6,740 nucleotides of DNA from Actinomycetales bacterium (GTDB taxonomy: Bacteria > Actinomycetota > Actinomycetes > S36-B12): positions 1-6,740 of the forward strand of contig JAFIHP010000389.1 in the NCBI GenBank assembly GCA_017849335.1, in the 5' to 3' direction. The notes below the pieces were generated by a model. The model was given only the letters and a program-made list of their open reading frames with translations. It ran no database searches and was not told the origin of the DNA. The position numbers and the translations under genes were made by a program. Positions 6,018-6,740 of this stretch are shown here, one piece after another. How positions within the stretch are numbered: the first letter of the stretch is position 1; each line of letters opens with the position of its first letter.

Positions 6018-6319
6018 GCGACGGGGTACACTCGGCCGCGGGCAGTTCGCCCACGACAGCGCGCACGGTTCTTCGGATGTGCGTCGGCTGCCGCGGACGC
6101 GCCGCCACGACAGACCTGATTCGGGTCGTCGCGATCGCCGGGGCAGCTGTCCCGGACCCCGATCGCCGACAGCCAGGTCGGGGCGCGAGCCTCCACCCGA
6201 GCCAGCAGTGCCTGGACCGCGCCGAGCGGGCAAGGGCCCTGCCGCGAGCACTGCGCGTGCCCGGTCCTCTCGACCTGGCCGCGCTGCGCGAGCTCGTGCA
6301 GACGATCGATCGCCGGTGA
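6014..6319 (+). CDS. ylxR: YlxR family small RNA-binding protein (DUF448)
   Basis: This 101-residue member of the YlxR/DUF448 family occupies its conserved place between nusA and infB. The family fold is a small putative RNA-binding protein; in Gram-positives it has been linked to transcription regulation and RNase P, but its role here is not shown. Recognisable motifs are CVGCRGRA (23-30), DLIRVV (34-39), GRGASLHPSQQC (55-66) and the Arg-rich helix LDRAERARALPRALRV (67-82). The GTG is chosen because it overlaps the nusA stop as GTGA and the conserved core begins at residue 21. An in-frame ATG at 6077 would start right at the first Cys motif and lacks a ribosome binding site. The frame stays open far upstream through nusA, so no upstream stop bounds the gene. 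Confidence 0.9.
   Translation: MSDGVHSAAGSSPTTARTVLRMCVGCRGRAATTDLIRVVAIAGAAVPDPDRRQPGRGASLHPSQQCLDRAERARALPRALRVPGPLDLAALRELVQTIDRR
6027..6032 (+). promoter_or_regulatory. Possible internal -10 box at the start of ylxR
   Basis: TACACT fits TANNNT in the first codons of ylxR, preceded by GGGG and lacking a clear -35. It could be a secondary promoter serving infB, and ylxR only if translation began at the ATG at 6077. The call rests on one hexamer inside coding sequence. Confidence 0.25.
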
Positions 6320-6331
6320 CCGTCACCGGCG
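6311..6331. terminator. Perfect hairpin over the ylxR stop codon, possible attenuator
   Basis: Arms CGCCGGTGAC (6311-6320) and GTCACCGGCG (6322-6331) are perfect complements around one base. In RNA this gives a 9-bp stem with a CCG loop. The ylxR stop TGA (6317-6319) is inside the left arm, so translating ribosomes would open the stem. No T-run follows, so full intrinsic termination is unlikely; partial attenuation, factor-aided pausing or RNA stabilisation are alternatives. Confidence 0.5.
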
Positions 6332-6352
6332 GGACGGACCGGGAGCTCAAGG

Positions 6353-6401
6353 ATGAACACCCCATGAGCACGCGAGCATGAACGTGTTCCGCTTGCACTG
6401 A
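6353..6401 (+). promoter_or_regulatory. Chain of three tiny overlapping ORFs upstream of infB
   Basis: Three ATG-started ORFs follow each other by ATGA overlaps: 6353-6367 (MNTP), 6364-6381 (MSTRA) and 6378-6401 (MNVFRLH). They use all three frames. The first ATG is preceded by GGGAG (6341-6345, seven bases away), a usable ribosome binding site. The last stop ends one base before the strong hairpin at 6403. The arrangement could be a leader-peptide relay that keeps ribosomes moving towards infB or senses initiation efficiency. It could also be chance, since ATGA is not rare. No function is claimed. Confidence 0.3.
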
Positions 6402-6402
6402 C

Positions 6403-6430
6403 GGTCCGGGTGCGCCCCGCAGCCCGGACC
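6403..6430 (+). promoter_or_regulatory. Strong stem-loop just upstream of the infB ribosome binding site
   Basis: GGTCCGGG (6403-6410) pairs with CCCGGACC (6423-6430). The interior TGCG (6411-6414) pairs with CGCA (6418-6421), leaving a CCC loop and a single bulged G at 6422. This makes a near-continuous 12-bp GC-rich stem ending five bases before the Shine-Dalgarno sequence. It may act as a translational standby or attenuator structure, or a processing barrier. No U-tract follows. Confidence 0.5.
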
Positions 6431-6435
6431 AAGAC

Positions 6436-6440
6436 AGGAG
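6436..6440 (+). promoter_or_regulatory. Ribosome binding site of infB
   Basis: AGGAG is four bases before the GTG at 6445, in an A-rich single-stranded stretch between the hairpin and the start. It defines the infB start. Confidence 0.85.
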
Positions 6441-6444
6441 AGAC

Positions 6445-6740
6445 GTGTCGAAGGTTCGGGTCCATGAGCTCGCGAAGGAGCTCGGGGTCACCAGCAAGGA
6501 AGTTCTGAACAAGCTCAACGACATGGGCGAGTTCGTCAAGTCGGCCTCGTCGACGATCGAGCCGCCGGTTGCCCGACGGCTGCGTGAGGCGATGCCCGCA
6601 GCGGCTCCCGCCCCGGCGAAGAAGTCCTCGCCTAAGGCTGCGGCTGCTCCCGCTGCGGCCCCCGCCGCCCCGGCGCCTGCCCCGGCAGCGCCGGCGGCGC
6701 CGACCCCGGCTCCCGAGCAGGCACCGGCAGCGGCCGCCCC
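6445..6740 (+). CDS. infB: Translation initiation factor IF-2, N-terminal part, cut by the window edge
   Basis: Only the first 98 codons are present; the GTPase and initiator-tRNA-binding domains lie beyond the right edge. The N-terminus (residues 2-50) is the typical IF-2 N domain: VRVHELAKELGVTSKEVLNK (4-23), then GEFVKSASSTIEPPVARRLR (28-47). From residue 51 the protein becomes an Ala/Pro-rich linker with a short basic patch (AKKSSPK, 58-64), as in actinobacterial IF-2, which has a long disordered region before the G domain. In the cell IF-2 delivers fMet-tRNA to the 30S subunit. The GTG start is fixed by AGGAG four bases upstream. A 125-base spacer with two hairpins separates it from ylxR, unlike the tight spacing elsewhere in the operon. 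Confidence 0.97.
   Translation, partial: MSKVRVHELAKELGVTSKEVLNKLNDMGEFVKSASSTIEPPVARRLREAMPAAAPAPAKKSSPKAAAAPAAAPAAPAPAPAAPAAPTPAPEQAPAAAA

Noticed and set aside
4593..6539. 648-residue open frame antisense to rimP, nusA and ylxR
   Set aside because: It is a GC-rich antisense shadow: low-complexity Arg/Asp/Leu-rich translation, no domain, and it covers four well-identified genes on the other strand.
6588..6740. Ala/Pro-rich repetitive stretch as a tandem repeat array
   Set aside because: It is the normal disordered Ala/Pro linker of actinobacterial IF-2, without a fixed DNA repeat unit.
1..6740. CRISPR array, tRNA gene, insertion sequence, attachment site or phage genes
   Set aside because: I saw no regularly spaced repeats, no cloverleaf, no transposase or integrase motifs and no terminal inverted repeats; the region is conserved core genome.

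Overview
The window is a conserved housekeeping stretch from a very GC-rich actinobacterium. Every gene uses GC-ending codons and starts are split between GTG and ATG. The proS and rimP-nusA-ylxR-infB block and the short NusA without C-terminal repeats are typical of Actinomycetia. The IF-2 N-terminus and the ferritin-like DUF4439-type gene suggest Micrococcales, perhaps near Cellulomonadaceae, but I cannot fix the genus by eye.

Layout. Bases 1-117 are an intergenic region with a long imperfect hairpin and a probable -10 element (TAGGGT) close to a GTG start. Bases 118-3412 (+) hold three tightly packed genes: prolyl-tRNA synthetase (proS), a HAD-superfamily hydrolase and a TSUP (TauE/SafE) membrane permease. 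The gaps are 1 and 12 bases, so they are probably one transcription unit. Bases 3422-4341 (-) hold two small genes with a 4-base ATGA overlap: a Tat/lipobox lipoprotein and a signal-less DUF4439-type protein. Both look like ferritin-like helical bundles and share a DxHxxHR motif. The pair converges on the permease gene with only 9 bases between stop codons.

Bases 4342-4491 are the divergent control region for the lipoprotein and for the rimP operon. It contains a candidate -10 box, a perfect 17-base odd palindrome and a 9-base direct repeat. Bases 4492-6740 (+) carry rimP, nusA, ylxR and the first 98 codons of infB. This is the widespread bacterial operon linking 30S maturation (RimP), transcription elongation and antitermination (NusA), a small RNA-binding protein (YlxR) and translation initiation (IF-2).

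Nothing here is an obvious new defence, mobile or biosynthetic system. The least explained part is the 125-base ylxR-infB spacer. It holds a perfect hairpin over the ylxR stop, three tiny ORFs chained by ATGA overlaps, and a second strong hairpin that starts one base after the last tiny stop codon and ends just before the infB ribosome binding site. It looks like a possible attenuator or translational relay controlling IF-2. The ferritin-like pair, with one member exported and one apparently cytoplasmic, is the other point worth following.
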